Below are positions 1-7,131 of a stretch of DNA of 12,810 nt, one piece after another. The notes beneath the pieces were generated by a model. That model made no database searches. It was not told the origin of the DNA and saw only the letters and a program-made list of their open reading frames with translations. The DNA lies in assembly GCA_031261145.1 (NCBI GenBank), contig JAISJX010000465.1, positions 1-12,810 on the forward strand. Direction: 5' to 3'. Position 1 is the stretch's first letter; each line of letters begins with the position of its first letter. Made by a program: the position numbers and the translations under genes. Source of the stretch: Tannerella sp. (GTDB taxonomy: Bacteria > Bacteroidota > Bacteroidia > Bacteroidales > Tannerellaceae).

Positions 1-762
1 GCTTTCATCTGGACGTTCCCGATTTCTATCTTATGGATAATCTGTTGGTTGAAATTCTATTCCAAACCCGAAAGCAGCAAAAAAGTGAATCAGGCCGAAT
101 TGGCCTATATACAGAGTGATGCCGAAGAAGAAACATCCCAAAGCGTTTCCTATCGCAAATTATTAAGTATCCGCGCTACATGGGCTATCCTTATCGGGAA
201 ATTCATAGCGGATCCTATCTGGTGGTTTTACCTTTTCTGGGGCGCGAAATACCTCTATACGAAATTCGGGTTGAATCTCTCCGAAATAGGTTTGCCGTTC
301 TTCGCTATTTATCTTGTTTCGTGGGGCGGGGGAATTTTTCTGGGGTGGCTGTCGTCCATGCTGTTGAAAAAAGGAAACAATCTGAACCGCGGACGAAAAT
401 TGAGTATGTTGGCTTGCGCTGTTTGCGCCCTGCCTGTTATGTTTGTCCCTTACATGGAAAACGTATGGGCTACGGTTGCATTGATAGCTGTTGCTGCCGG
501 CGGACATTGTGGATGGTCGGCTAATATTTTCAGCCTGATGGGAGACGTTTTCCCCAAAAAGATAACCGCTTCCGTTTCAGGATTAGGCGGTTTTGCGGGA
601 GCTGTGGGTGGCGTGATTGCGCCCATACTTATCGGATCAGCCTTGCAGGGTGCGGGCGCTGACGGATATGTCATTCCTTTTACGGTGGCCGCTTTCGGTT
701 ATTTCTTCGCAATGGGCATCATCCAATTGCTGCTTCCCCGCATCCAACCGGTTAAAATGTAA
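1..762 (+). CDS. MFS transporter, sugar-acid (hexuronate) type, C-terminal half
   Basis: The frame is open to the left edge, so the N-terminal half lies outside the window and 253 residues are visible. It is a polytopic inner-membrane protein of the major facilitator superfamily. The visible part starts inside a membrane helix rich in Ile, Trp and Phe (residues 1-18), then a charged cytosolic loop with KPESSKKV and an acidic SDAEEE stretch. About six more helices follow, near residues 60-85, 98-118, 135-152, 155-175, 193-215 and 225-246. The loop pattern and the ADPIWWFYLFW motif at about residues 70-80 resemble the anion:cation symporter branch that includes ExuT-like hexuronate transporters. 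Where relatives often read LPKYL or LPDYL, this one reads WGAKYL. It ends 19 bases before a UROD-like gene and probably shares its transcript. Substrate is inferred only from family resemblance; another organic acid or sugar is possible. Confidence 0.85.
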   Translation, partial: AFIWTFPISILWIICWLKFYSKPESSKKVNQAELAYIQSDAEEETSQSVSYRKLLSIRATWAILIGKFIADPIWWFYLFWGAKYLYTKFGLNLSEIGLPFFAIYLVSWGGGIFLGWLSSMLLKKGNNLNRGRKLSMLACAVCALPVMFVPYMENVWATVALIAVAAGGHCGWSANIFSLMGDVFPKKITASVSGLGGFAGAVGGVIAPILIGSALQGAGADGYVIPFTVAAFGYFFAMGIIQLLLPRIQPVKM

Positions 763-781
763 AATAATAAAAAATAATAAA
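763..781 (+). promoter_or_regulatory. A/T-only intercistronic leader with 10-base tandem duplication
   Basis: The gap between the MFS stop and the next ATG contains only A and T. AAAATAATAA occurs twice back to back at 761-780. There is no Shine-Dalgarno sequence. This suits Bacteroidota translation initiation, which favours A-rich leaders. It fixes the downstream start at 782. Confidence 0.5.
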
Positions 782-1942
782 ATGAACGGAAAAGAAAGAA
801 TTCAAAAATCATTAAACCATGAAGAACCGGACAGGGTTCCTTACGATCTGTCGGGAACGACTGTAACTGCGATTACTAAAAATGCCTATCAACGGGCAAT
901 GGCATTCAGAGGATTATCTACGGAGTATAATCTCGAAATGGTGGATCCCATCCAGCAAATTATTACTCCTACGGAAGAAAACTTAGTGAAATTGAAATCG
1001 GATACACGACGCATCGGCGCTACACGTATTCTTCAATATGAAAAAAACAAACGAACGGAAGGCGATACCATTATTGTCTATGACTTCTACGGATGCAAAT
1101 GGACGTATCAGCCGGGAAAGGATATCTATTTCAATCTTGCAGGCTCTCCTTTGGCCGGTTATGAGGATATTATCCATCATTTGGACAAATTGCCACGTCC
1201 GGATTGGACGACATACACGGCCGATCTGGAAGAATGTCTGAATCGCCAGGTACAAGCGGTCGGGGATTTCTGCGGTATTGCCGACCGGAACACCGCCGGT
1301 TTTACGGAAAATTCACTCCGTATCAGAGGTTATGAAAGTTGGTATATGGATACCATTCTCGATTCGGAAGGCGTTGAGGCTTTGTTGGAAATCATACTGG
1401 AAGACAAGATAAAATACTGGGACGCCGTGATCGATTGGGCTTTAAAAACCGGAAACACGGATAAAATACAAGTCGTTTCGGAATGTGACGATCTGGGCGC
1501 ACAAGACCGTACCATCTTAGAACCGAATATGTTGCGGACGATTGTCATATCCCGCATGAAACGGCTCTTTACCCATATCAAAAAAAGACTGCCGCATGTG
1601 AAAATATTTCTCCATTGTTGCGGCTCAATCCGTCCTATTATTTCCGATTTTATAGATGCCGGCGTGGACATCCTGAATCCTGTACAATTCACGGCCAAAG
1701 ATATGGAACTGAAAGGACTGAAAAAAGATTTCGGGAAAGATATTACGTTCTGGGGAGGAGGCGTAGATACCCAATCAACGCTGAACAGCGGAACTCCGGC
1801 GCAAGTACGGGACGAAGTGAGACGAATCATCGATCTGATGGCTCCGGGAGGCGGATTTGTTTTCGCCCCGGTTCATAACGTGCAGGAAGACGTGTCGCCG
1901 GAAAACTTCTGGGCGATGTGGGACGCACTGCAAAATAATTGA
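782..1942 (+). CDS. Uroporphyrinogen-decarboxylase-superfamily protein, methyltransferase-like (not HemE)
   Basis: This 386-residue protein belongs to the URO-D superfamily (PF01208 type), which contains heme-pathway UroD and zinc methyltransferases such as MtaA, MtbA and CmuA. The N-terminal EEPDRVPYDLSGTT segment (residues 14-27) replaces the RQAGR signature of true HemE, so a heme role is unlikely. H278-C279-C280-G281 gives the His-x-Cys half of the zinc site known in MtaA-type enzymes. The C-terminal VHNVQEDVSPEN (364-375) places His365 about where those enzymes have their last Cys ligand. That third-ligand assignment is inference. The start at 782 was chosen over an upstream in-frame ATG at 617, because that one lies inside the MFS gene and its extension is not family-like. 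Neighbours are the transporter and a Gfo/Idh/MocA oxidoreductase. A methyl-transfer or demethylation step in sugar or aromatic catabolism is possible but unproven. No corrinoid protein is visible. Confidence 0.82.
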   Translation: MNGKERIQKSLNHEEPDRVPYDLSGTTVTAITKNAYQRAMAFRGLSTEYNLEMVDPIQQIITPTEENLVKLKSDTRRIGATRILQYEKNKRTEGDTIIVYDFYGCKWTYQPGKDIYFNLAGSPLAGYEDIIHHLDKLPRPDWTTYTADLEECLNRQVQAVGDFCGIADRNTAGFTENSLRIRGYESWYMDTILDSEGVEALLEIILEDKIKYWDAVIDWALKTGNTDKIQVVSECDDLGAQDRTILEPNMLRTIVISRMKRLFTHIKKRLPHVKIFLHCCGSIRPIISDFIDAGVDILNPVQFTAKDMELKGLKKDFGKDITFWGGGVDTQSTLNSGTPAQVRDEVRRIIDLMAPGGGFVFAPVHNVQEDVSPENFWAMWDALQNN

Positions 1943-1983
1943 GAATTGAAAATTAAAAGTTAGGAATTAAAATCATTATAAAC
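1943..1983 (+). promoter_or_regulatory. A-rich leader before the Gfo/Idh/MocA gene
   Basis: This 41-base gap consists of imperfect AATTGAAA, AATTAAAA and AATTAAAA-like units and ends TATAAAC directly before ATG. No Shine-Dalgarno sequence or TAnnTTTG box was seen, so the gene is probably co-transcribed from upstream. The same ending recurs on the other strand before argF'. Confidence 0.4.
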
Positions 1984-3303
1984 ATGGATAATCGAAGAGA
2001 TTTTTTAAAAAAGAGTGCGACGCTTGTCGCAGGAAGTTTTTTGATGCCGACAGTTGTTCCGGCATCGGTTTTAGGAAAAACAGCGCCGAGTAACCGTATT
2101 ACGGTGGCCTGTATCGGTTTAGGTCGGCAAATGGTTGATCCGAACATTCCACAATTGCTGAAATCGCCTCACGGACAAATTGTTGCCGTATGCGATGTGG
2201 ATACATGGCGGTTGGAAAATGCCCGGAAACAGGTGGACGAATACTATACCAAGGAACGGGGAACGACGTTCAAAGGTTGCAAGACCTACACTGATTACCG
2301 TAAGTTGTTGCAAGATAAAAGTATTGACGCCGTCATGCTGGCTTTACCCGACCATTGGCATGTGCCGATGGCTATAGATGCCGCTCGTGCAGGGAAACAT
2401 GTGTCGTTGGAAAAACCTATCTCTACCTGCATCGGACACGGACGCCGTTTGGTGGAAGCAATCAGGAAATCGAAAGTGATCACCCGTAACGACAGCGAGT
2501 TTCGTACCTTACCGGATATGTGGAAAGCCGTGGAAGTGGTCCGCAACGGCCGTATCGGGCAGGTTCGCAAAATCTATGTTGCCGTACCTTCCGAACTGAA
2601 CGGGAGCGCCCTGCCACCACAGGCGACCATGCCTGTTCCTCAGGAACTTGATTATGATTTTTGGTTGGGGCCGGCCTGGGAAGCTCCTTACACCGAAAAG
2701 CGCGTTCATGACATTAAGGCGTATGGCCGTCCCGGATGGATGCGCGTAAGCGATTACTGTAACGGCATGATTTCCAATTGGGGCGCTCATCTGGTCGGAA
2801 TCGTGCAATGGGGAAATAATACGGAATATACCGGCCCCATAGAGATTGAAGGGAGCGGCGATTTCGATAAGGGTTTGTGGAATACGATGAATTTGTTCGA
2901 CATCCGTTACAAGTTTGCTAACGGGGTGGAAGTCTTTTTCAAGATTGAGCGGCCTTATGTTCGTTTTGAAGGGACAAACGGCTGGGTGGAAATAGAATAT
3001 CCCAATAAACTGTCGGCTTCTTCGCCGGAAATACTGGATACGCCGTTGGGAGCAAACGAAAAATCGTTTAAGGTGGATTTGAATGATAAAGATGATTTCT
3101 TGGTAGCCATCAAGGAGAACAGGCCATCACTCGAACCTCTTGAGACGGCTCACCGTACCATTTCCATGTGCCAGTTAGGACTGATCTCCGTAAAAATCGG
3201 TTCAAAACTGAACTGGAATCCCGAAAAGGAAGATTTTATCGGCGACAATGCAGCCTCAGCATTGATAGATATTCCTGTCAGAGAAAAATATTTCAAATTC
3301 TGA
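1984..3303 (+). CDS. Tat-exported Gfo/Idh/MocA-family oxidoreductase
   Basis: This 439-residue protein is of the Gfo/Idh/MocA family: NAD(P)-dependent oxidoreductases, and in Bacteroidota also retaining glycosidases with a tightly held NAD. The N-terminus has a twin-arginine signal, NRRDFLKKSATLVAG (residues 3-17), then a hydrophobic stretch and an Ala-rich cleavage region near residues 27-34. Export in folded form is therefore likely. The Rossmann half starts at about residue 38 with VACIGLGRQM; the third Gly of the usual GxGxxG is replaced by Met50. CDVD (70-73) ends the second strand. EKP (143-145) is the family hallmark. The C-terminal half contains SNWGAHLVGIVQWG (264-277), where the common HxxD reads His269 to Gly272. 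It is third in the apparent operon. Its 3' end overlaps the convergent uvrA by 11 bases. Substrate is unknown; with the transporter and UROD-like neighbour it probably acts in carbohydrate catabolism. Confidence 0.88.
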   Translation: MDNRRDFLKKSATLVAGSFLMPTVVPASVLGKTAPSNRITVACIGLGRQMVDPNIPQLLKSPHGQIVAVCDVDTWRLENARKQVDEYYTKERGTTFKGCKTYTDYRKLLQDKSIDAVMLALPDHWHVPMAIDAARAGKHVSLEKPISTCIGHGRRLVEAIRKSKVITRNDSEFRTLPDMWKAVEVVRNGRIGQVRKIYVAVPSELNGSALPPQATMPVPQELDYDFWLGPAWEAPYTEKRVHDIKAYGRPGWMRVSDYCNGMISNWGAHLVGIVQWGNNTEYTGPIEIEGSGDFDKGLWNTMNLFDIRYKFANGVEVFFKIERPYVRFEGTNGWVEIEYPNKLSASSPEILDTPLGANEKSFKVDLNDKDDFLVAIKENRPSLEPLETAHRTISMCQLGLISVKIGSKLNWNPEKEDFIGDNAASALIDIPVREKYFKF

Positions 3304-6112
3304 TGTTTTTCAATTTTCCTTTCAGGTAGCGGCCGGTATAGGAATCTTCGCAGGCGGCGATGTCCTGAGGCGTTCCGGCGCAAATCAGGCATCCGCCGTC
3401 TTTGCCGCCTTCGGGGCCTAAGTCGATGACGTAGTCGGCGCATTTGATTACATCCGGGTGATGCTCAATGACGACGACGGTATGCTCTTTGGCTATCAGC
3501 GCCTGAAATGCAGCCAGAAGGGTTTTTATATCGTGGAAGTGCAGGCCGGTGGTCGGTTCGTCGAAGATAAACAGGGTTGCGCCCTGCTTCTCCTGCCCCA
3601 GATAATAGGCCAGTTTCACCCGCTGATTCTCTCCGCCGGAAAGCGTGGAGGACGTTTGCCCTAACTTGATGTACCCCAATCCGACATTTTGCAGGGGCAT
3701 CAGTTTCTTCACAATCTTCTTTGCCTGCGCATCGGAGGGATATTTTTCAAAGAAATCAATAGCTTGACTGACGGTCATTTCCAACATATCGTAGATATTG
3801 ACGCCATGATATTCCACTTCCAGCAAATCCGGTTGGAAACGTTTGCCATGGCACGCCTCACATTCTAATGTGATGTCGGCCATAAACTGCATCTCGACGG
3901 TAATCCGTCCTTCACCCTTGCACTCTTCGCAACGACCACCCTCTTTGTTGAAGGAAAAATACGCGGCGGAATAACCCATTTGCTTCGCTAACGCCTGTTC
4001 GGAGTACAATTTGCGAATCTCGTCGTAAGCGCCGATATAGGTCACCGGGTTGGAACGCGAACTTTTTCCGATAGAGTTCTGATCCACAAATTCAATGGTC
4101 TGAATCTGCCGGACGTCGCCGGAAATGCTGTTACATTCCACGGATGGTTGCGCATTATCCAAGAGCCGTTTGACGCCTTCGTAGAAAATATCCCTCACTA
4201 ACGAACTCTTTCCCGAACCGCTCACACCCGTTACCACCGTCATCACATGAAGCGGGAACTTGACATTCACGCCTTTCAGATTGTTTTTGCGCGCACCTTT
4301 GATTTCAATATATTGATTCCACGGACGGGGATAGGCAGGGACTTCAATCACCTCTTTCCCGGTCAGATAGCGCACCGTATAGCTATCATTGTCAAGTTTC
4401 AGCCGGCTGACCGGCCCCTGATAGACGACTTCGCCGCCCAGACGACCGGCTTTCGGGCCAATGTCGATAATATAATCGGCCATACGGATGATTTCTTCAT
4501 CGTGCTCAACTACAATCACGGTATTGCCCAATGCCTGAAGCTGGCGCAGCACGCGGATCAGCAAATCCGTGTCGCGCGGATGCAATCCGATACTCGGCTC
4601 GTCCAAGATGTATAACGAACCTACCAAACTACTACCCAGCGAAGTGGCAAGGTTGATACGTTGGCTTTCGCCGCCTGAAAGGGTGGACGAGAGACGGTCT
4701 AAGGTCAGGTAGCCCAACCCGACATTCAATATAAACCGGATTCGATTGTTTATTTCGGTGAGCAAACGTTTGGCAATAGCGGCATCCGTCTCATTCAGTG
4801 TCAGTTGGTCGAAGAACTGTTTGAGTTCGGTAACAGGCAGGACGACTAATTCGGCAATGGATTTCCCGCCTACCGTCACGTATAAAGCGCCTTTCTTCAG
4901 GCGGCTACCCTTGCACGACGGACAAACCGTCTTTCCCCTGTAACGCGCCAGCATCACCCGGTATTGTATCTTGTAGAGGTTGCTTTCGACATGTTTGAAA
5001 AAGTCGTCAATGCCATGCACCCCCTTTGCTCCGTGCCATAAAAGGTCTTTTTCCGCATCCGTCAAATCGTAGTAAGCGCGATGTATCGGGAAATCATATT
5101 TGGCTGACCGGTTGATAAAATCACGTAACCACTCGCTCATGACCTCGCCTTTCCAACAGACAACAGCGCCTTCGTAAACAGACAGGCTCTTGTCCGGTAT
5201 CACTAAATTCTCGTCTATCCCCAGCACCTTGCCGAAACCTTCACAGGTCGGGCAAGCGCCTATCGGATTGTTGAAATTAAACATCAGGTCGGTAGGTTCT
5301 TCAAACGTTATCCCGTCGGCTTCAAACTTCTTTGAAAACTCATGCAGCACGGTTTGTTCCGGCAGGTAAACCCGGATACGGCAGATGTCATGCCCCTCAT
5401 AGAAAGCCGTTTCCACCGAATCCGCCAAGCGGTTTTTCAATAATTTCTCACCGGATACTTCCAAACGGTCGATTAACAATTCTACGCCGGTCGATTTCAA
5501 CAACGCTTCGTCTTTCAGCGCTTCTTCGATACGACAAATTTTTCCGTTGATTTCCAGACGTGTGTAACCTTCTTTCAAGAGAATATCCAATTGTTCTTTC
5601 AGCGTGCGGTCTTCGGGTAGTTTCACGGGCGCATACACGGCGAAACGGGTCCCGGCCGGATAACCCAGCGCCGTTTTCACCACATCGCTCACCTGATGCT
5701 TCTTTACTTCCTGACCGGAAACGGGCGAAATGGTTTTTCCAACCCGTGCGAACAGCAAACGCAGGTATTCGTAAATCTCGGTAGATGTCCCCACGGTCGA
5801 ACGCGGGTTGCGGACATTCACTTTCTGTTCAATCGCAATAGCCGGCGGAATGCCTTTGATATAATCACATTCCGGTTTGCTCATCCGTCCGAGGAACTGG
5901 CGCGCGTAGGCCGACAAGCTCTCCACGTACCTCCGCTGACCCTCGGCATACAGCGTATCGAATGCCAGCGAAGACTTCCCGCTTCCCGACAGCCCGGTAA
6001 TCACGACCAACCGGTTGCGCGGAATCACGATGTCTATATTCTTCAAGTTATTGACACGCGCCCCTTTGATAGTTATACAAGCATCGTTATCAATTGTTTT
6101 CTCTTGTTTCAT
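3293..6112 (-). CDS. uvrA: UvrA-type excinuclease ABC ATPase subunit (second-type paralogue)
   Basis: This 939-residue protein matches the usual 940-residue UvrA, the damage-sensing ATPase of nucleotide excision repair. It has two ABC cassettes. Walker A motifs are GLSGSGKSS (40-48) and GVSGSGKSS (629-637). Signatures are LSGGESQ (478-484) and LSGGENQ (823-829). Walker B segments are YILDEPS (501-507) and FIFDEPT (848-854). A UvrB-interaction-sized segment lies between about residues 124 and 255. The main DNA-facing zinc module is complete: Cys728, Cys731, Cys751 and Cys754. CPSC is at 397-400. The first zinc module keeps only the second pair, CPTC at 287-290; the expected first pair near residue 260 reads HEFSKKF without cysteine. 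The gene starts 18 bases after argF', so it is probably the last gene of the proB-proA-argF' transcript. Bacteroidota often carry several uvrA genes; whether this is the main repair copy cannot be judged here. Confidence 0.95.
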   Translation of the reverse strand: MKQEKTIDNDACITIKGARVNNLKNIDIVIPRNRLVVITGLSGSGKSSLAFDTLYAEGQRRYVESLSAYARQFLGRMSKPECDYIKGIPPAIAIEQKVNVRNPRSTVGTSTEIYEYLRLLFARVGKTISPVSGQEVKKHQVSDVVKTALGYPAGTRFAVYAPVKLPEDRTLKEQLDILLKEGYTRLEINGKICRIEEALKDEALLKSTGVELLIDRLEVSGEKLLKNRLADSVETAFYEGHDICRIRVYLPEQTVLHEFSKKFEADGITFEEPTDLMFNFNNPIGACPTCEGFGKVLGIDENLVIPDKSLSVYEGAVVCWKGEVMSEWLRDFINRSAKYDFPIHRAYYDLTDAEKDLLWHGAKGVHGIDDFFKHVESNLYKIQYRVMLARYRGKTVCPSCKGSRLKKGALYVTVGGKSIAELVVLPVTELKQFFDQLTLNETDAAIAKRLLTEINNRIRFILNVGLGYLTLDRLSSTLSGGESQRINLATSLGSSLVGSLYILDEPSIGLHPRDTDLLIRVLRQLQALGNTVIVVEHDEEIIRMADYIIDIGPKAGRLGGEVVYQGPVSRLKLDNDSYTVRYLTGKEVIEVPAYPRPWNQYIEIKGARKNNLKGVNVKFPLHVMTVVTGVSGSGKSSLVRDIFYEGVKRLLDNAQPSVECNSISGDVRQIQTIEFVDQNSIGKSSRSNPVTYIGAYDEIRKLYSEQALAKQMGYSAAYFSFNKEGGRCEECKGEGRITVEMQFMADITLECEACHGKRFQPDLLEVEYHGVNIYDMLEMTVSQAIDFFEKYPSDAQAKKIVKKLMPLQNVGLGYIKLGQTSSTLSGGENQRVKLAYYLGQEKQGATLFIFDEPTTGLHFHDIKTLLAAFQALIAKEHTVVVIEHHPDVIKCADYVIDLGPEGGKDGGCLICAGTPQDIAACEDSYTGRYLKGKLKNIRI

Positions 6113-6130
6113 GTAATTACGATAAAGCCT

Positions 6131-7087
6131 TTACTTCAGCCCTTCCAGAATCTTTTTTAAGACCGCTTGCGCAGATATTTCGCGGTTGGCGGCTTCGGGA
6201 ATCACGATGCTTTGGGGGCTTTCGATGACGTCATCGGACACAATCATATTGCGGCGCACAGGCAAACAGTGCATAAAGTAAGCATTATCAGTCAGCGCCA
6301 TCTTTTCGGTATCGACCGTCCATGCGCGGTCGGTATTTATGACACGCCCGTAATTCGGGTCTTTATAGGCAGACCAGTTTTTGGCATAGACGAAATCGGC
6401 GCCTTCAAACGCCTTGCGTTGATTGTATTCCACGCGGGCATTCCCGACAAACGAAGGGTCTAACTCGTAGCCTTCGGGGTGCGTAATCACAAATTCGTAA
6501 CCGGTAGCATTCATCCACTCGACAAAACTGTTCGGCACGGCTTGCGGAAGCGCGCGTGGGTGAGGCGCCCACGACATCACAATTTTCGGACGTTCTTTTT
6601 TCTTGTATTCCTCAATCGTAATCAGGTCGGCATAACTCTGCAACGGATGACGGGTAGCGGCTTCCATGCTGAATACGGGACGCCCGGAATATTGAATGAA
6701 TTGATTCAGAATCTTTTCATTGTAATCATCTTCCTTGCTCTCGAAGCGTGCAAACGAGCGAACGCCTATCACATCGCAATAACAGCCCATCACCGGAACG
6801 GCTTCCAGCAAATGTTCCGATTTATCGCCGTCCATAATCACGCCCCGCTCCGTTTCCAATTTCCATGCACCCTGGTTTACATCCAGCACGATAGTGTTCA
6901 TGCCCAGATTCATAGCCGCCTTTTGCGTGCTCAGGCGCGTGCGCAGGCTTGCGTTGAAAAAGACCATTAGCAAGGTCTTGTTTTTGCCCAGTTCCGTGAA
7001 CCGGAAGCGGTCTTTCTTTATCTCCAAAGCCTCTTTGACGGCTTGTTTTAAATCTCCAATATCCTGTACGCAGGTAAAATTTCTCAT
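6131..7087 (-). CDS. argF': N-succinylornithine-type carbamoyltransferase (ArgF')
   Basis: This 318-residue protein closely follows the Bacteroides fragilis ArgF' class, which carbamoylates N-acylated ornithine rather than ornithine in arginine biosynthesis. Carbamoyl-phosphate binding is shown by SLRTR (47-51) with the following STQK, HPLQ (147-150) and HCLPVRR (273-279). A proline-rich loop, PHPRALPQAVPNSF (175-188), and the MDGDK segment (85-89) are typical of the acylornithine subclass. Residue 90 is Ser. In published work this position decides substrate: Glu gives acetylornithine specificity, while Pro, Ser, Ala or Val gives succinylornithine specificity. N-succinyl-L-ornithine is therefore the predicted substrate. 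Automated annotation may call it ornithine carbamoyltransferase, which the subclass residues argue against. The enzyme is cytosolic. It lies 44 bases after proA and 18 before uvrA, consistent with one operon. The start ATG follows an A-rich leader ending TATAAACG. Confidence 0.93.
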   Translation of the reverse strand: MRNFTCVQDIGDLKQAVKEALEIKKDRFRFTELGKNKTLLMVFFNASLRTRLSTQKAAMNLGMNTIVLDVNQGAWKLETERGVIMDGDKSEHLLEAVPVMGCYCDVIGVRSFARFESKEDDYNEKILNQFIQYSGRPVFSMEAATRHPLQSYADLITIEEYKKKERPKIVMSWAPHPRALPQAVPNSFVEWMNATGYEFVITHPEGYELDPSFVGNARVEYNQRKAFEGADFVYAKNWSAYKDPNYGRVINTDRAWTVDTEKMALTDNAYFMHCLPVRRNMIVSDDVIESPQSIVIPEAANREISAQAVLKKILEGLK

Positions 7088-7131
7088 CGTTTATATTTTT
7101 AATTTTTAGCTTTTAGCTTCTTATTTCTAAT
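7088..7131 (-). promoter_or_regulatory. A-rich intercistronic leader between proA and argF'
   Basis: Read on the minus strand, this gap contains AGCTAAA twice in tandem, then AATTAAAA and TATAAACG just before ATG. There is no TAnnTTTG box and no Shine-Dalgarno sequence, so it looks like a translation leader rather than a promoter. Confidence 0.35.

Noticed and set aside
617..781. Upstream in-frame start extending the UROD-like gene by 55 residues
   Set aside because: The extension lies inside the MFS coding region, is not family-like, and the ATG at 782 begins the conserved MNGKERI N-terminus.
782..1942. Heme-pathway uroporphyrinogen decarboxylase (HemE)
   Set aside because: The RQAGR signature is missing and a His-x-Cys zinc half-site is present; context is catabolic, not heme synthesis.
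5696..6970. Open frames on the plus strand across uvrA and argF'
   Set aside because: They are antisense to strongly supported genes, have no family-like motifs and no promoter or leader of their own.
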